Part shown: positions 63,888 through 64,000 of the stretch, in pieces | How the letters are laid out: each line of letters starts with the position of its first letter | Numbering within the stretch: the stretch's first letter is position 1 | From: Pseudo-nitzschia pungens | Lineage: Eukaryota; Bacillariophyta; Bacillariophyceae; Bacillariales; Bacillariaceae | Direction: 5' to 3' | Assembly: GCA_037355855.1 (NCBI GenBank) | Contig: CM074758.1 | Location: 5,925,001 to 5,989,000, forward strand | Length of the DNA stretch: 64,000 bases | The notes under the pieces: model-generated | The model's database searches: none | The model's input: only the letters and a program-made list of their open reading frames with translations | Told to the model about the DNA's origin: nothing | Made by a program: the position numbers and the translations under genes

Positions 63888-64000
63888 TGACGCTGATGAA
63901 ATCACGAGTCGAAAATCTTTTAGAGTTACAGACAAGTCCCTGCAACACAATGGAAGTCTCTGTCGGCGACTGGATAGAAACTTGGACCACTACCCATTTC
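63888..64000 (+). pseudogene. PiggyBac-like transposase, 3' part (continues beyond window)
   Basis: The reading frame of 40245-40647 resumes after the TG duplication with ADADEITSRKSFRV and runs open to the window edge (LDRNLDHYPF). It should contain the C-terminal Cys-rich region of piggyBac transposases further on; this cannot be seen here. Confidence 0.75.

Noticed and set aside
1..64000. CRISPR arrays, rRNA, bacterial operons or Shine-Dalgarno sites
   Set aside because: None seen; repeats are direct minisatellites or LTRs without spacer structure, and the gene content is eukaryotic.

Overview
The window is a transposable-element-rich eukaryotic segment, most likely from a diatom or a related stramenopile. 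The reasons are the Ty1/copia element with a long charged coiled-coil Gag, the Plavaka/CACTA-like transposase of a type I associate with diatoms, an ordinary nuclear gene for ER membrane complex subunit 2 (EMC2), and a 107-bp GT-AG intron. No species can be named from sequence alone.

Positions 1-7357 are a graveyard of fragments: a possible LINE 3' end, a decayed Ty3/gypsy gag (element A), a possible LINE endonuclease piece, a Ty1/copia reverse-transcriptase remnant, and one structurally complete but pol-less gypsy element (B, 3740-6798, target duplication GGACA). Positions 7358-13214 hold a complete gypsy element (G2, target duplication GAGTC) with intact gag and pol. Positions 13215-16391 are the only apparent host DNA: about 1.2 kb of spacer, one unrecognised gene, and EMC2 on the minus strand.

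From 16392 to the end of the window there is one nested structure. A piggyBac-like transposase gene is split into three colinear pieces (16703-17835, 40011-40647, 63890-64000) by two same-orientation copies of a very large DNA transposon, here called E (17836-40008 and 40648-63887). Each copy has inverted termini starting CGTCCGAAAACTG and a 2-bp target duplication (CT and TG). E carries a transposase of about 1064 residues plus three accessory genes that I do not recognise (genes 2, 3 and 4), separated by minisatellite blocks. Copy 1 contains gypsy element D, whose 3' LTR contains gypsy element C. Copy 2 contains a Ty1/copia element inside gene 2.

Without the nested retrotransposons, copy 1 is about 10.6 kb and copy 2 about 16.3 kb. 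The difference is mainly an internal deletion in copy 1 that fuses gene 2 to gene 3. Copy 2 keeps an intact transposase but has broken accessory genes. Copy 1 keeps an intact two-exon gene 4 but has a broken transposase. The insertion order read from the target duplications is piggyBac gene, then E copy 1, then D, then C; separately, piggyBac gene, then E copy 2, then the copia element.

The gypsy elements share two features: gag and pol lie in one frame separated by a single UGA, and a 14-bp perfect palindrome sits where a tRNA primer-binding site would be expected.
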